A DNA stretch of 64,000 bases from an uncultured Pirellulales bacterium (GCA_938015445.1 CALLPE010000005.1:1-64000); one strand, 5' to 3'. Numbered from the stretch's first letter, positions 44,884-55,124 are shown. A program made the numbers and translations. Notes: generated from the letters alone by a model not told the origin.

Positions 44884-45275
44884 GCTGCAAACGCTTATCC
44901 GGAGCATCGCCAGCGCGCAACGCTTGACCTGTATTTCGCACTGGTTATCATTCCCGGTAGTGCCTGGCGAAAGGGCCGTCCGTGCCGACTCCCTCCCTCC
45001 GCAGTGAACGGTTCTTAGGTGGTTCTCTGGTACGGTAGCGCAATACGCGACAACGTAGCTCCATTGCTGCAACAAGTTCCTGCACCGCCCGAGAAAAACA
45101 GGTAATTTCCCGAGGCGAGGCGTGCAGCGGAGAGTCGTGGAGGTACGGGAACATCGTAGCGCGGTTTGCCACGAACCAGTCCAACAGCCGCTAGCTATCG
45201 CCAGCGCCTACTAAACCGTGCCTGGTAAACGGGGCGGCAACAGGTCGATGGCGATTGCAAAAGGAACAAAAGACG
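44884..45275. other. Intergenic gap, no feature recognised
   Basis: Lies between the PduT-like and alkaline phosphatase genes on the plus strand. Short frames on both strands look random. No tRNA, clear hairpin or repeat was seen. Confidence 0.5.
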
Positions 45276-46982
45276 ATGAGTACTATTCTTCCGGTCGGTT
45301 TGTGTCGCACAGCGGCGCTGCGGGCCGCGGCCGTCGCGGTCTGGGTGGTGGTTGTGCTTGCGGGCGGTTCAGCCTGGGCCGCCAAGAATGTGATCCTGAT
45401 GATCTCCGACGGCGCAGGCTTTAACGTCTGGATAGCCGCCAGCATGTATCAGGGAAAACTAGGCAAGCAGCTTTACGACGGCCCAGAGTGGGTCACCCTG
45501 GGCGTTTCCACCCATCCGCTCAACCTTTCCAGCAAACCCAAGCGCAGCGGCGTGCAGGACGCCAGCCTGGTGTACGACCCACTGAAGGCCTGGGACACAG
45601 CCGAGGCGATCGAGCATCCACGTGCCCCCGACCCCGACAACGACGAAGAAGACCCGGGGCCGAAAACCCCTACCAAGACCTTTGCCGGGTACATCTATCT
45701 GAAGCGCGGCGCTACCGATTCCGCTGCGGCCGGCACGGCGATGGCCACCGGGATAAAAAGCTTCAACAGTGCCATCAACTGGAGCGATGACGACAAACCG
45801 CTTGCCGGCAAGACCATTGCCGAGCTGGCCCACGCTGCCGGCAAACGGGTGGGCGTAGTGACCAGCGTTCAATGGAGCCACGCCACGCCGGCTGCCCTGG
45901 GCGGGGCGCACAACGTCACCCGCCGCGACTATGCCGGCATCGCCAACGAGATGCTCGATTCCACTTGGCTCGATGTGATCATGGGCGCCGGACATCCAGA
46001 ATATCTGCCCACCGGAAAACGCAATCCGCTGCCGCTGCTGACCAACTACCGGTACGTCGGCGGAGTAGCCTCCTGGGCCAAATTGCGATTTGGTTCGCAT
46101 CCCGGCGGGTGGACGCTTATCCAAACTCCAGCCGAGTTCCAGGCCCTCCGCACCGGCCCGACCCCAGAACGTGTGCTGGGAACGGCACAAGTTCATGGCA
46201 CGTTGCAGCAGCAGCGGAGCCTCGTAAAGCCGGTGCCGGCCGACAAACCTTATCCCTACTCCCCTTTCGACGTGCCGCTTAACGAAGACGTTCCCAAGCT
46301 GGCCGTAATGGTCGAAGCGGCGCTGAACTGCCTGGACGACGACCCCGATGGGATGTTCCTCATGGTCGAGGGCGGCGCCGTCGATTGGGCCTGCCACGCC
46401 AACCAAGGCCATCGGATGATCGAAGAGCAGCTCGACTTCCTGGCCGCAGTGGAGAGCGTGATCAAGTGGATCGAGAAAAACAGCACCTGGGAACAAACGC
46501 TGCTGATTCTCACTGCCGATCACGAGACCGGCCTACTCTGGGGACCGCAATCCGACACGATTCCCTTCCAGCCGTTGGAAGACCGCGGGCCGGGAAACCT
46601 GCCAGGCATGCGCTTCAACTCCGGTAATCATACCAACAGCCTCGTGCCGCTTTACGCCCGGGGAGCCGGAAGCCAACGCTTCCTGGCCGAGGTGGTGGGC
46701 ACCGACAAGACCGCCGCCGAGAAGTGGCGCTTCAGCGGCCGGTATGTGGACAACACGGCTATTTTCCGGGTAATGAAGGCGGAAATCGAAGCGCAAGCCG
46801 GTAAGAGCCAACAGACACCACAACCGGCGCCGCAAGCGCCGGCAACGTCACCGGCTGCGACGGCGCCGGTCCCCACGCCGCCGTCAGCTCCGACGGCCGC
46901 GTCAACTCCCGCAGCGCCTACGCCGCCTGCGGCGCCCGACCCCGCCGCAGCACCTGCGCCGGCGCCTGCCCCCGCGCCGTAG
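45276..46982 (+). CDS. Exported alkaline phosphatase with Pro/Ala tail
   Basis: A 568-residue protein from the ATG at 45276 (MSTILPVGL). A signal peptide ends near GGSAWA. PhoA-type motifs are KNVILMISDGAG (metal Asp), GATDSAAAGTAMATG with the serine nucleophile near residue 150, VEGGAVDWACHAN, LTADHETGL and the final HTNSLVP. It hydrolyses phosphate monoesters outside the cytoplasm. The last 60 residues are a Pro/Ala/Thr repeat (ending APAPAPAP), which probably anchors or spaces the enzyme in the envelope. The codons of this tail are repetitive at the DNA level. Confidence 0.93.
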   Translation: MSTILPVGLCRTAALRAAAVAVWVVVVLAGGSAWAAKNVILMISDGAGFNVWIAASMYQGKLGKQLYDGPEWVTLGVSTHPLNLSSKPKRSGVQDASLVYDPLKAWDTAEAIEHPRAPDPDNDEEDPGPKTPTKTFAGYIYLKRGATDSAAAGTAMATGIKSFNSAINWSDDDKPLAGKTIAELAHAAGKRVGVVTSVQWSHATPAALGGAHNVTRRDYAGIANEMLDSTWLDVIMGAGHPEYLPTGKRNPLPLLTNYRYVGGVASWAKLRFGSHPGGWTLIQTPAEFQALRTGPTPERVLGTAQVHGTLQQQRSLVKPVPADKPYPYSPFDVPLNEDVPKLAVMVEAALNCLDDDPDGMFLMVEGGAVDWACHANQGHRMIEEQLDFLAAVESVIKWIEKNSTWEQTLLILTADHETGLLWGPQSDTIPFQPLEDRGPGNLPGMRFNSGNHTNSLVPLYARGAGSQRFLAEVVGTDKTAAEKWRFSGRYVDNTAIFRVMKAEIEAQAGKSQQTPQPAPQAPATSPAATAPVPTPPSAPTAASTPAAPTPPAAPDPAAAPAPAPAPAP

Positions 46983-47015
46983 CTTCGCTTCAACTCGCTT
47001 TGGCGGCCACCGTAC

Positions 47016-48749
47016 ATGCCACAGGTCGTTTTCCAGGAATATCGTCGAGGCGAGCCGCCGCTGTGGACGAGCTGCACCGGGCTGCGCCGGGTGATCGAAA
47101 CCCGGGACCTTCAGGCCGTGCCCGCCACGCTGGAGCAAGTGTGGCACGAGGCGTCCACGGGCCTAGTAGTCGCCGGCTTCGTGTGTTACGAGGCAGCCCC
47201 GGCCATGGACGAGGCGCTGGCCGCCCATCCTCCCGACTGGCTGCCGCTGGTGTGGTTCGGCGTCTTCGATAGCTGTGTCGAAAGTTCACAGCCCCCCGCA
47301 GACGACGGTCTCCCACCACATATCGGCCCGTGGCAGCCGGCGGTCGGCCGGGAACAGTACCTCGGCAGCGTCCAGCAGATCAAGCAGTATATTGCTGCCG
47401 GAGACACTTATCAGGTCAATTACACCTTTCCACTGCGGGCGGAGATTATCGGGAAACCGTGGCCGCTGTTTTTGCGCATGTGCCGGGCGCAACAGGCTCG
47501 GTACTGCGCCTACATCGAGACCGATGAGTTTGCCCTATGCTCGGCCTCCCCGGAGCTGTTCTTCCAGCTCGACGACCGCCGCATCATCTCCCGACCGATG
47601 AAAGGCACCTCTCGCCGCGGACGCTCCTCCGAAGAAGACCGCGCCCTGCGCATCGCCCTGCAAAATTGTCGGAAGAACCGGGCCGAAAACGCGATGATCG
47701 TCGATATGGTGCGCAACGACCTGGGACGCATTGCCGCCCGGCGCAGCGTGCAGGTCTGCTCGGCCTTCGACGTGGAACTATATCCCACCGTGTTGCAGAT
47801 GACCTCTACCGTGGCTGCCCAGACGGAGGCCTCGCTGCTGGATATTTTCCGTGCGTTGTTTCCCCCGGCCTCGGTCACCGGCGCGCCGAAGGTCCGTACC
47901 ACCCAAATCATTCGCCAGTTGGAACCTTTTCCCCGGGGAGTGTACACCGGCTGCATCGGCCGGGTCGGACCCAGCCGCCAAGCCCGCTTCAGCGTGGCTA
48001 TCCGCACACTGGCAATCGACAAACCGCGCAGTGTGGGCGTTTACGGCGTGGGCAGCGGAATAGTTTGGGATTCGCGGCCCGAAGACGAGTACCAAGAATG
48101 TCTGGCCAAGGCCAAGGTGCTTTCGGCCGACTGCCCGAACTTTCAACTGCTGGAGACGATGCTCTACGACGGCCGGGAAGTGTTCCTGCTGGAAGAACAC
48201 CTGCAACGGCTTGCACAATCGGCCGAGTATTTCGGCTTCGCCTTCGAGCGGCAGTCGGTTGCCGAGCGGCTCGAGGCGCAAATCTCGGCGCTGGGCGCTG
48301 GCCCGCACCGCATACGATTGCTGCTGGCCCGCGACGGGCAAATCGACTTGGAAGCGTCGCCGCTCGAACCGCCCGTGTTCCGCGGCCCGTTGCGGTTGCG
48401 GCTGGCCGCCAAACCGGTCGACCCCCAGAACGTCTTTCTTTACCACAAGACTACCCGGCGCGAGGTTTACCAGTCGGCCAAGGCCGACGGCCAGTGCGAC
48501 GACGTGATACTGTGGAACCCCCGCGGCGAGGTGACCGAAACCACCATCGCCAACCTGGTGGTGGAACTGGACGGGCAATTGGTTACACCGCCGATACACT
48601 GCGGGCTGCTGCCAGGGGCCTTCCGCCGACATCTGCTGGAAACCGGCCAGATCGTCGAACGGGTCGTGTACGTGGAACAGTTGCGCCTAGCCAGCCGCGT
48701 GTTCGCCGTAAACTCCGTCCGCTGCTGGATGCCCGCCGTGCTCGTCTAG
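47016..48749 (+). CDS. pabBC: PabB-PabC fusion: aminodeoxychorismate synthase component I and lyase
   Basis: A 577-residue fusion. Residues about 1-350 are the chorismate-binding PabB domain (QQIKQYIAAGDTYQVNYTFP, SRPMKGTSRRG, ENAMIVDMVRNDLGRIA, PPASVTGAPKVR, GVYGVGSGIVWDS). Residues about 355-577 are a fold-type IV PLP enzyme like aminodeoxychorismate lyase, with the lysine in FLYHKTTRREVY and the phosphate-binding GEVTETTIANLVV. Together they convert chorismate, with ammonia from a PabA subunit not in this window, to 4-aminobenzoate for folate. It starts 33 bp after the alkaline phosphatase stop. Confidence 0.93.
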   Translation: MPQVVFQEYRRGEPPLWTSCTGLRRVIETRDLQAVPATLEQVWHEASTGLVVAGFVCYEAAPAMDEALAAHPPDWLPLVWFGVFDSCVESSQPPADDGLPPHIGPWQPAVGREQYLGSVQQIKQYIAAGDTYQVNYTFPLRAEIIGKPWPLFLRMCRAQQARYCAYIETDEFALCSASPELFFQLDDRRIISRPMKGTSRRGRSSEEDRALRIALQNCRKNRAENAMIVDMVRNDLGRIAARRSVQVCSAFDVELYPTVLQMTSTVAAQTEASLLDIFRALFPPASVTGAPKVRTTQIIRQLEPFPRGVYTGCIGRVGPSRQARFSVAIRTLAIDKPRSVGVYGVGSGIVWDSRPEDEYQECLAKAKVLSADCPNFQLLETMLYDGREVFLLEEHLQRLAQSAEYFGFAFERQSVAERLEAQISALGAGPHRIRLLLARDGQIDLEASPLEPPVFRGPLRLRLAAKPVDPQNVFLYHKTTRREVYQSAKADGQCDDVILWNPRGEVTETTIANLVVELDGQLVTPPIHCGLLPGAFRRHLLETGQIVERVVYVEQLRLASRVFAVNSVRCWMPAVLV

Positions 48750-48848
48750 CGGTGCCCCAGGCACAGGTGGGTGGCGAAAACGGCGATGCAGGCTGGGCGT
48801 AAAAGTGCCGCCAGTGCTGCGTGCCTAATCGTGGACCGAATAAGGCCA

Positions 48849-48920
48849 GAGGGAGGCAACTTGTGGGCGCTCCCTCGTCGAGACAAGTTTTTGGTCACGT
48901 CCAACGTTCGTGTTGGATGT
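48849..48920 (+). promoter_or_regulatory. Structured RNA segment with mutually exclusive pairings
   Basis: GAGGGAG (48849-48855) can pair with CTCCCTC (48870-48876). AACTTGT (48858-48864), inside that loop, can pair with ACAAGTT (48883-48889), which is followed by a T-run to 48892. Used together they form an H-type pseudoknot; used alone, the second pair looks like a terminator stem. A further 9-bp hairpin (one G-T pair, 6-nt loop) follows at 48897-48920. The segment lies 100 bp after pabBC. It does not match a riboswitch consensus that I know. Confidence 0.4.
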
Positions 48921-49301
48921 CCTCTTTGGTGGGCCAGTAGATATCCGCGCCGATGGGTGTGGGGTTCGCGCGGAGGATAACTACTACTGCGCAAGTTGGA
49001 AAACTGGGTGCGGTTTGGGTGACGTAAGTCCTTTGCCGAACGGGGCGCCTTCTTGCCTATTTTGCCAGCCTGCGCCGTGATTTTATTCGGTGCGGAAGAT
49101 AGCGGAAATCAATAGAAAGCTCGAACTTAGAGTGACGAACGTGCTTGTCGCCGCCATGCTGTGACTAATAGCTACTGGTTCAATTGGTGACGACCGCGGT
49201 TCGTGGGCTAGTAGCGTTCGGCACGCGCATTTGCCAAAAGTCTTTGCCACTGGGGCGATAGCGGCCAATGCGCAACTGCCTAAACCCAAGTTTGCGGCCA
49301 A

Positions 49302-49351
49302 TTGTAAAGCGACGGACCGGCTGGCTATAATGTGACGTTCCATAATGTCAC
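49302..49351 (+). promoter_or_regulatory. Sigma-70-type promoter for metK with overlapping inverted repeat
   Basis: TTGTAA (49302-49307), an 18-bp spacer and a perfect TATAAT (49326-49331) predict transcription from about 49338, giving a leader of about 120 nt. GTGAC and GTCAC (49332-49336 and 49347-49351) form an inverted repeat across the start point. ATAATGTGAC and ATAATGTCAC are also near-direct repeats, so an operator here is possible. Confidence 0.6.
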
Positions 49352-49447
49352 TTTCATGTTGTTGGCACGTGCGGTGCCTGGTGGTGCAATCGGGGTTTGT
49401 GGTTTGCTCCGCAGGATTGGCAACTAGTTCGGCAAATCAGGTGGTAG

Positions 49448-49480
49448 GAGAGTTTTCTGTGTCGAACGAGAGTTTTCTGT
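49448..49480 (+). repeat. 13-bp direct repeat at the metK start
   Basis: GAGAGTTTTCTGT occurs at 49448-49460 and 49468-49480 (period 20 bp). The left copy holds the ribosome-binding site and the first two bases of the GTG start; the right copy encodes SFLF in the protein. Confidence 0.8.
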
Positions 49481-50628
49481 TCACCAGCGAATCGGTAAGT
49501 ATGGGCCATCCGGACAAGCTGGCCGACCAAATATCTGATGGCATTCTCGACGCTTTATTGAGCGAAGACCCCTTCAGCCGCGTGGCGTGCGAAACGCTGG
49601 TGGCCACCGGCATGGCGATCGTGGCTGGGGAAATCACCACCAAGGCACGCATCGACTATACCGACGTGGTGCGCCAGGTCATCCGCGAGGTAGGCTACAC
49701 CAGCGACGAAATGGGATACAACGCCGACACCTGCTCGGTGATGATCTCGCTGCGGCGACAAAGTCCTGACATCGCTTTGGGCGTGGATGAGGACCCGCAG
49801 AAGGGAAAACAACTCGGCGCCGGCGACCAGGGGATGATGTTCGGTTACGCTTGCCGGCAGACGCCGGACCTGATGCCCCTGCCCATCTCGCTGGCGCACC
49901 GCATCCTCAACCGCCTGACGCAACTGCGCCGGAAGGGCAAAGTCGATTGGCTGCGGCCCGACGGAAAAAGCCAGGTGACCATCGAATACGTTGGCGGCAA
50001 GCCTGTGCGGGTAGATACTGTGGTGGTCTCGACGCAACACGCGCCGCACGTCAAACAAAAGCAGATCCGCGAGTTCGTCATCGACGAGGTCGTCAAACCG
50101 CTGCTGCCGAAGAACATGGCGCGGGGCAAAATAACGTACCACGTCAATCCCACCGGACGGTTCGTCACCGGCGGACCGCACGGCGACACGGGGGTCACCG
50201 GGCGGAAGATCATCGTCGATACCTACGGCGGCTGGGCACATCACGGCGGAGGGGCCTTTAGTGGCAAAGACCCCACCAAAGTCGATCGCAGCGCGGCGTA
50301 CATGGCCCGGCACATCGCCAAGAATATCGTGGCCGCCGGGTTGGCCGACGCCTGCGAAGTGCAACTGGCTTACGCCATCGGCGTTTCGGACCCGGTGAGC
50401 ATCCGCGTCGATACCGAGGGCACCGGCAAGGTTCCCGACCAGCGCCTGTGCCAGATCATCCGCGAGCTGTTTCCGCTTACGCCGGGCGGAATGATCGACT
50501 ACCTTGATCTGCGGCGCCCCATCTATCGACTTACTGCTGCCGGTGGGCACTTCGGTCGTAACGAGCCGGAGTTCACGTGGGAAAAAACACACCGGGTAAA
50601 GGAATTGCAGGAAGCGGCAGGCAAGTGA
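49459..50628 (+). CDS. metK: S-adenosylmethionine synthase
   Basis: A 389-residue protein from the GTG at 49459, which is preceded by TAGGAG. Motifs are [24 protein letters not shown] (ATP/Mg site), [12 protein letters not shown] and [19 protein letters not shown] (P-loop-like). All are intact and the length is normal. It makes S-adenosylmethionine from methionine and ATP in the cytoplasm. The open frame extends 38 codons further upstream but overlaps the predicted promoter region and is not used. A membrane-protein gene and purB follow on the same strand. Confidence 0.97.
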   Translation: MSNESFLFTSESVSMGHPDKLADQISDGILDALLSEDPFSRVACETLVATGMAIVAGEITTKARIDYTDVVRQVIREVGYTSDEMGYNADTCSVMISLRRQSPDIALGVDEDPQKGKQLGAGDQGMMFGYACRQTPDLMPLPISLAHRILNRLTQLRRKGKVDWLRPDGKSQVTIEYVGGKPVRVDTVVVSTQHAPHVKQKQIREFVIDEVVKPLLPKNMARGKITYHVNPTGRFVTGGPHGDTGVTGRKIIVDTYGGWAHHGGGAFSGKDPTKVDRSAAYMARHIAKNIVAAGLADACEVQLAYAIGVSDPVSIRVDTEGTGKVPDQRLCQIIRELFPLTPGGMIDYLDLRRPIYRLTAAGGHFGRNEPEFTWEKTHRVKELQEAAGK

Positions 50629-50712
50629 GCCAGGCCTGCCAGACAGCCGAATCCTTCCGGCTTGGCGACGCCAATCGCTTGCAGAGGCTATCAGTGGGCT
50701 GGATGCTGCGCA

Positions 50713-51528
50713 ATGGCAAGCCGTCAGGTGATTTCGCTTTTTGCCTTTCGGCCGGCGCAGGCGGCGCAGGTTGCCGCTCCGGTGATGTCGGCCGTGTTGA
50801 CGTTGCTGGCCGTGGTGCTGTTGTGGCGGCGCGCAGCCGGCGCGCTCTGCGAGCCACTGACCCCGGCAGGAATGCTGGCCGCTGGGGCGACGCTGGCCGT
50901 ACTGGCCGCACTGGTGCGACTGGCCTGGCGTGCCAGCAACTTGATTGACAACCAGTTGGCAAAGCGTCGGCCTGTAGTCGGTGTGTTGGGGGACGGCATC
51001 TTGTCGGTGTTGCTGGCGATTAGCGCGGCTTCGATCAGTCTGCCGGGCAGCACCACGGGGGGGCTGCTGTTGTTGTGGGGGTCGGTGCTCGTGGGAGAGT
51101 GCATTGGGTGGACCCTGGGCCGTATCGGTTGGCCCGCGCGGCGCAACAACGGCAGCCCACCGTCCGCCAGGCTGCACACGAGCGCATCCGTTGCCGCCGG
51201 CAACGGCTTGTGCAACGAAACTGCCGTAGCAGCTTCGCAACAGGTCGTGCAGCACATGGTGCGCACCCGCTCCGCCGACGGCCGCGAGACAGTAAGTGGT
51301 TGGCTGCGGCTGGATTTCGCGGCGGGCCAGCGGACAGCAGTAGCACATCTGGCCTTTTGCCCGCCGCTAGAGGGTTCGCCGACATTGACAGTGCGCCAGC
51401 GCTCCGGCCCGGACTGCCGAGTGAAAAACGCACACGTGTTGCCATACGGGGCGCGAGTAGAGCTGCGGTTGGTGCGGGAACCTGAGCAGGGCCAACAAGT
51501 GATGCTGGAGTTCGAGGCCCACAACTGA
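50713..51528 (+). CDS. Conserved membrane protein of unknown function
   Basis: A 271-residue protein from [10 protein letters not shown]; a start at 50662 in the same frame is also possible. Four membrane helices are visible (about 20-38, 52-73, 90-105, 110-130). A soluble C-terminal domain follows (about 170-270), with [32 protein letters not shown] and LEFEAHN. The C-terminal domain resembles one in planctomycete proteins of unknown role, where the FCPP motif is conserved. It is 84 bp after metK and 61 bp before purB, so the three are probably cotranscribed. No function can be proposed. Confidence 0.75.
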   Translation: MASRQVISLFAFRPAQAAQVAAPVMSAVLTLLAVVLLWRRAAGALCEPLTPAGMLAAGATLAVLAALVRLAWRASNLIDNQLAKRRPVVGVLGDGILSVLLAISAASISLPGSTTGGLLLLWGSVLVGECIGWTLGRIGWPARRNNGSPPSARLHTSASVAAGNGLCNETAVAASQQVVQHMVRTRSADGRETVSGWLRLDFAAGQRTAVAHLAFCPPLEGSPTLTVRQRSGPDCRVKNAHVLPYGARVELRLVREPEQGQQVMLEFEAHN

Positions 51529-51589
51529 GCGGCTATGGCGGCAAGCGATGCATCTGTGGCAAACAGCCGACGCTGGAGGCGGCACAACG

Positions 51590-53023
51590 ATGACCGACAT
51601 CTACGAACATTACGACAATCCGCTGTTGACGCGCTACGCCTCGGCCGAGATGAGTCGCATCTGGTCGCCGCGGCGGAAATTCACCACCTGGCGGCGGATG
51701 TGGGTAGCGCTGGCCGAAGCCCAGGCCGAGCTGGGCCTGCCGATCACCGCCGAGCAAATCGCCCAGATGCGCCAACACGTGGACGATATCGACTTTGCTG
51801 CCGCGGAACGCTACGAGCGCCGTTTGCGGCACGATGTGATGGCCCACGTACATGCCTATGGCGACGTCTGTCCAGCGGCCCGGCCCATCATCCATCTGGG
51901 CGCCACGAGTTGCTACGTGACCGACAACACCGACTTGCTGCTAATCCGCGATTCGCTGGAACTGGTGTGTCGCCGACTGGCGGCGGTCATCGACAGCTTG
52001 GGGCGCTTCGCCTCCCGATACCGCGATCTGCCTTGCCTGGCATTTACGCATTTCCAACCTGCCCAGCCGACGACGGTGGGCAAACGGGCGTGTCTGTGGG
52101 CATACGATTTCGTGCTCGATCTGGAGGAGCTGGAACATCGGCGGCAACGGCTGCTGGCATTAGGTTCGAAGGGAGCCACTGGCACGCAAGCCAGCTTTCT
52201 GGAGCTGTTTCAGGGCGACCATGCCAAGGTGCGCAGGTTGGAAGAACTGATCTGCCAAAAGATCGGCTTTCCGGCCGGTTATCCAGTGACCGGACAGACG
52301 TACCCGCGCAAGGTCGATTCCCAGGTACTTGGCGCACTGTCGGGAGTAGCCCAAAGCGCGCACAAGATGGCCACTGACCTGCGATTGCTGGCGCACCGAA
52401 AAGAGATCGAAGAACCGTTCGAGCAGGATCAGGTCGGCTCGTCGGCCATGCCCTACAAGCGCAATCCCATGCGCAGCGAACGCATCTGCTCGTTGGCCCG
52501 ATTCGTGATGAATCTGGAAGCCAACGCCGCACAAACCGCCGCCGTGCAGTGGCTGGAGCGAACGCTGGACGACTCGGCAAACCGCCGGCTGACGTTGCCG
52601 CAGGCGTTCCTCGGGGTGGACGCCGTGCTGATGCTTTGCCAGAACGTAACGGCCGGGCTGGTGGTTTATCCGGAAGTGATCGCCGTCAATCTCAGGGCGG
52701 AATTGCCTTTCATGGCTACCGAAAACGTGTTGATGGCTGCTGTGGCCGCCGGGGGCGACCGGCAGACGCTGCACGAGCGGATTCGCCAGCACAGTCAGGC
52801 CGCCGCAGCGGTGGTGAAACAGCAGGGCGGTGGCAATGACCTGCTGGAGCGTTTGGCCGCCGACCCGATGTTTGCAGCGGTAGACCTGGCCGCGGCGCTA
52901 GAGCCGCGGTTGTACGTGGGCCGTGCCCCGCAACAGGTCGACGAGTTTCTGGCCGAAGTGGTCGAGCCGATCCGTGCCCGCTACGCCGACAGTCTTGCCA
53001 TTTCCGCCGAGATCAAGGTGTGA
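51590..53023 (+). CDS. purB: Adenylosuccinate lyase
   Basis: A 477-residue protein from [12 protein letters not shown]. The fumarase/aspartase superfamily signature is [16 protein letters not shown]. Other conserved parts are [29 protein letters not shown] and [14 protein letters not shown]. The His and Ser catalytic residues lie in these motifs. It acts twice in purine synthesis, releasing fumarate from SAICAR and from adenylosuccinate. The length agrees with the family. It is the last of the metK gene set. Confidence 0.96.
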   Translation: MTDIYEHYDNPLLTRYASAEMSRIWSPRRKFTTWRRMWVALAEAQAELGLPITAEQIAQMRQHVDDIDFAAAERYERRLRHDVMAHVHAYGDVCPAARPIIHLGATSCYVTDNTDLLLIRDSLELVCRRLAAVIDSLGRFASRYRDLPCLAFTHFQPAQPTTVGKRACLWAYDFVLDLEELEHRRQRLLALGSKGATGTQASFLELFQGDHAKVRRLEELICQKIGFPAGYPVTGQTYPRKVDSQVLGALSGVAQSAHKMATDLRLLAHRKEIEEPFEQDQVGSSAMPYKRNPMRSERICSLARFVMNLEANAAQTAAVQWLERTLDDSANRRLTLPQAFLGVDAVLMLCQNVTAGLVVYPEVIAVNLRAELPFMATENVLMAAVAAGGDRQTLHERIRQHSQAAAAVVKQQGGGNDLLERLAADPMFAAVDLAAALEPRLYVGRAPQQVDEFLAEVVEPIRARYADSLAISAEIKV

Positions 53024-53233
53024 GCGCACCTTCTGCCCCGCTTAACGCCCCGACAGCGCCTTGTGCTGCTGCCCGCTTGCCTTGCAGTGCGATGTTCGGA
53101 CGACAAAACGCCCTGACGTGGCTGTGGAGCCACACCAGAGCTGTGGTTTGGCGTTTTGCGTGTCGGGAGCAAGTGTTTGCGTGACGGTCTTGTTCGGGGC
53201 TAAACAGGCAAGTTGCGCCACCGGACCGCTGGA

Positions 53234-53533
53234 CTACGATTTGGGCGCTCGCGCTCGGCTCCGGGTGCGCCGGGAGGGGGGCGCTGTGGTCCAATCTTTG
53301 GTGAGCGTCTCGAACACTTCCGGCGATTCGTAACGAATTATGTTCTTGCCTTCTGGGATGGGACCAATCAGGCCGCGAAACACTGGCAGACCCCGCAACC
53401 CAAGGTCGGTGCTACAATCGTCCACGCCGATCTGGATGTGGCGTTTCAGCAGGGCTTCTGGGTTGTCGTAGTCGCGAATGCGGATTTGCCCGTCGGCACC
53501 TCGTGTAACTACGCGGAAGGTGTCTTTGCCCAT
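53234..53533 (-). CDS. Small conserved-looking protein of unknown function
   Basis: A 99-residue soluble protein, MGKDTFRVVTRGADGQIRIR at the start, with IGVDDCSTDLGLRGLPVFRG and KNIIRYESPEVFETLT, then a basic tail (RRTRSRARAPKS). The start has AGGA in the leader (GCGAGGAAACAACT). The composition is that of a real protein, but I recognise no family. It is convergent with purB. Confidence 0.65.
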   Translation of the reverse strand: MGKDTFRVVTRGADGQIRIRDYDNPEALLKRHIQIGVDDCSTDLGLRGLPVFRGLIGPIPEGKNIIRYESPEVFETLTKDWTTAPPSRRTRSRARAPKS

Positions 53534-54104
53534 AGTTGTTTCCTCGCCAACGCCAGGGGGAGTCGGCTATCTGGAGCAGCGCCCGGGGCAGCGCAAGCGA
53601 TGCGCCACGGTGCGGGTGAGTAAATCGGAGCCGCGAAGGCGGAAAGCTCGCTGCAAAAACCGCGACTTTCAGCACTGCAACAAGCGCTGCCTCCAGAAGG
53701 TTGCCGGTACGACGAACTCCTCGCCATGCAATTCTCTACAGCGCGTATCGGCTGGAAAAGGGTGCGTGGCAAAGGCTTTTGGCTGCGGTTGACACAGGGC
53801 CGAGATTCGCACCAATCCGCAAAGAAGGCGTGACAGCCACTGCCCGCGCCACGCGAACCAAGGAGCACGTCGGCTCGTTCAGGCAAGAGCGGTTGTGCAG
53901 ATTCGGGCAGGGACCGGGCGATAATTTCCTGGTGCAATAGCGACGGTTCTTCCCGCCATGGAGAACCTATTCGATACGGGCAGCGTCCTGCCGGTCCTTG
54001 CAATGGTGACGGTTTTTCCCGTCGTGCACAACAGACCTGTTTGCGCAAGCGTATCGGCCAAACCAACAACGGCAGAGGCATTAGCGGCGGCGCGCAGCGG
54101 TCGC
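53534..54104. other. Intergenic gap, no gene called
   Basis: The long minus-strand frame here (stop at 53509) is Cys/Arg/Pro-rich, lacks a ribosome-binding site and overlaps the small gene at 53234-53533, so it is not called. A diverged direct repeat is present. Confidence 0.5.
53933..54026. repeat. 28-bp diverged direct repeat
   Basis: Two copies at 53933-53960 and 53999-54026 (period 66 bp) share TGCAAT and GACGGTTYTTCCCG. Confidence 0.6.
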
Positions 54105-54944
54105 TCAGCCGATTTTGGCCTTCAGTTCGTTAAGCAGCCGGATGCCGCGCCCGATTTCTTCCTTCTGCCGCACCGGTTCCTGGGGGATTTCGCGTTCGAT
54201 GGTCAGCGGCCCGGTGTAGCCCACCTCGTCCAGCGTGCGCAGGAAGTTCTCCATGCCCACGTCGCCTTCGCCCAAGGGGACTTCGGCGCCCCATTCTTGT
54301 CCTGGCCGGGCGGCCCATTTGCCGTCCTTGCAGTGAACGCTGCGGACGAACTTGCCTACCTTGCGCAACGCGGCGATCGGCTCCCCGGAGCCGTAGAGAA
54401 TCATGTTGGCCGGGTCGAAGTTCACAAATAGGTTGTCGCGGTCCACTTCGGCGATGAACTCTAGCAGCACATCCGCCGTCTCTTGGCCGGTTTCCAAGTG
54501 CAGTCGCTGGTTGTTGCCCTTGAGGTAATCGCACACCTCGCGGGTGACTTGCACCAACTGGCTGCGCTGCGGGCCGGGTTCGTGGGCGATGAATCCGATG
54601 TGCAGCCCGACTGCATCGACGCCCAGCAGCCGGGCGAAGTCGGCAATCTCCTTCAGTTCCTGGACGCGTTCCGCCCGGCTGTCCGGGGGAACTAACCCCA
54701 CGGTGCGGATGCAGGTGGGAATGTCGGCGTAGCTCTCGCCCGGAAAACCCGCAAACACCACCGTGATGCGAATGCCCATTTCTTTCAGACGGTTGAGAAA
54801 GCGCTCGGCGTTTTCCGGCGTGCGCGACTGTTTGTGGGGCGTGTGCAGATGTATCGTCGGTACGCCCAACTCGTGGGCCACTTCTAACTTCACACCCAGT
54901 CCGGCGTCAATGCTTGCGAATACACCCAGGGGCCATTTTTCCAC
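54105..54944 (-). CDS. Sugar-phosphate isomerase/epimerase-like TIM-barrel protein
   Basis: A 279-residue protein from a GTG at 54944, which has AGGAGG five nt upstream; the frame's earlier GTG lies before that site and is rejected. It has the xylose-isomerase-like TIM barrel (AP endonuclease 2 family): metal-binding positions fit HLETGQETAD, NFDPANMILYG and VHCKDGKW, with the late Glu in TIEREIP. Members isomerise, epimerise or dehydrate sugars and cyclitols. It is the last gene of the minus-strand sugar-oxidation set, so it may act on the keto product of the oxidoreductases. Confidence 0.9.
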   Translation of the reverse strand: MEKWPLGVFASIDAGLGVKLEVAHELGVPTIHLHTPHKQSRTPENAERFLNRLKEMGIRITVVFAGFPGESYADIPTCIRTVGLVPPDSRAERVQELKEIADFARLLGVDAVGLHIGFIAHEPGPQRSQLVQVTREVCDYLKGNNQRLHLETGQETADVLLEFIAEVDRDNLFVNFDPANMILYGSGEPIAALRKVGKFVRSVHCKDGKWAARPGQEWGAEVPLGEGDVGMENFLRTLDEVGYTGPLTIEREIPQEPVRQKEEIGRGIRLLNELKAKIG

Positions 54945-54985
54945 GTCGCCCTCCTGCACATTCGGTGCGTTAGACTAGCGCAAAA

Positions 54986-55066
54986 ATGATCCAATTGTTG
55001 AATGGTCCGTTTATTGACGGTAACAATCTACTTGTCCAGGGAGATGACCCACTTGTTGACGGTGAA
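54986..55066. repeat. Degenerate direct repeats between two sugar genes
   Basis: Units around TTGTTGAATGG, TTATTGACGGTAAC and CTTGTTGACGGTGAAC recur at about 25-30-bp intervals. They are weaker than the other arrays. Confidence 0.4.
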
Positions 55067-55124
55067 CTGTCGGGCAGGTGTAGTTCCCTGCTCTGCATGG
55101 AACTGCCGACATCATGAGCGCCGA

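Larger units (their letters stand above)
48750..49458. other. Long leader/intergenic region before metK
   Basis: No gene recognised. It contains a structured segment at 48849-48920 and a sigma-70-type promoter near 49302-49331, both listed separately. The middle shows nothing clear. Confidence 0.5.

Noticed and set aside
48849..48920. SAM-II or similar riboswitch for metK
   Set aside because: The pseudoknot shape is suggestive, but the conserved bases of known SAM classes are not seen, and a promoter lies between it and metK.
49555..51348. Long minus-strand open frame (597 codons)
   Set aside because: Antisense to metK and the membrane-protein gene; composition is that of a shadow frame.
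53509..54081. Minus-strand frame of 190 codons
   Set aside because: It overlaps the better-supported 99-residue gene and has random-looking Cys/Pro/Arg-rich composition.
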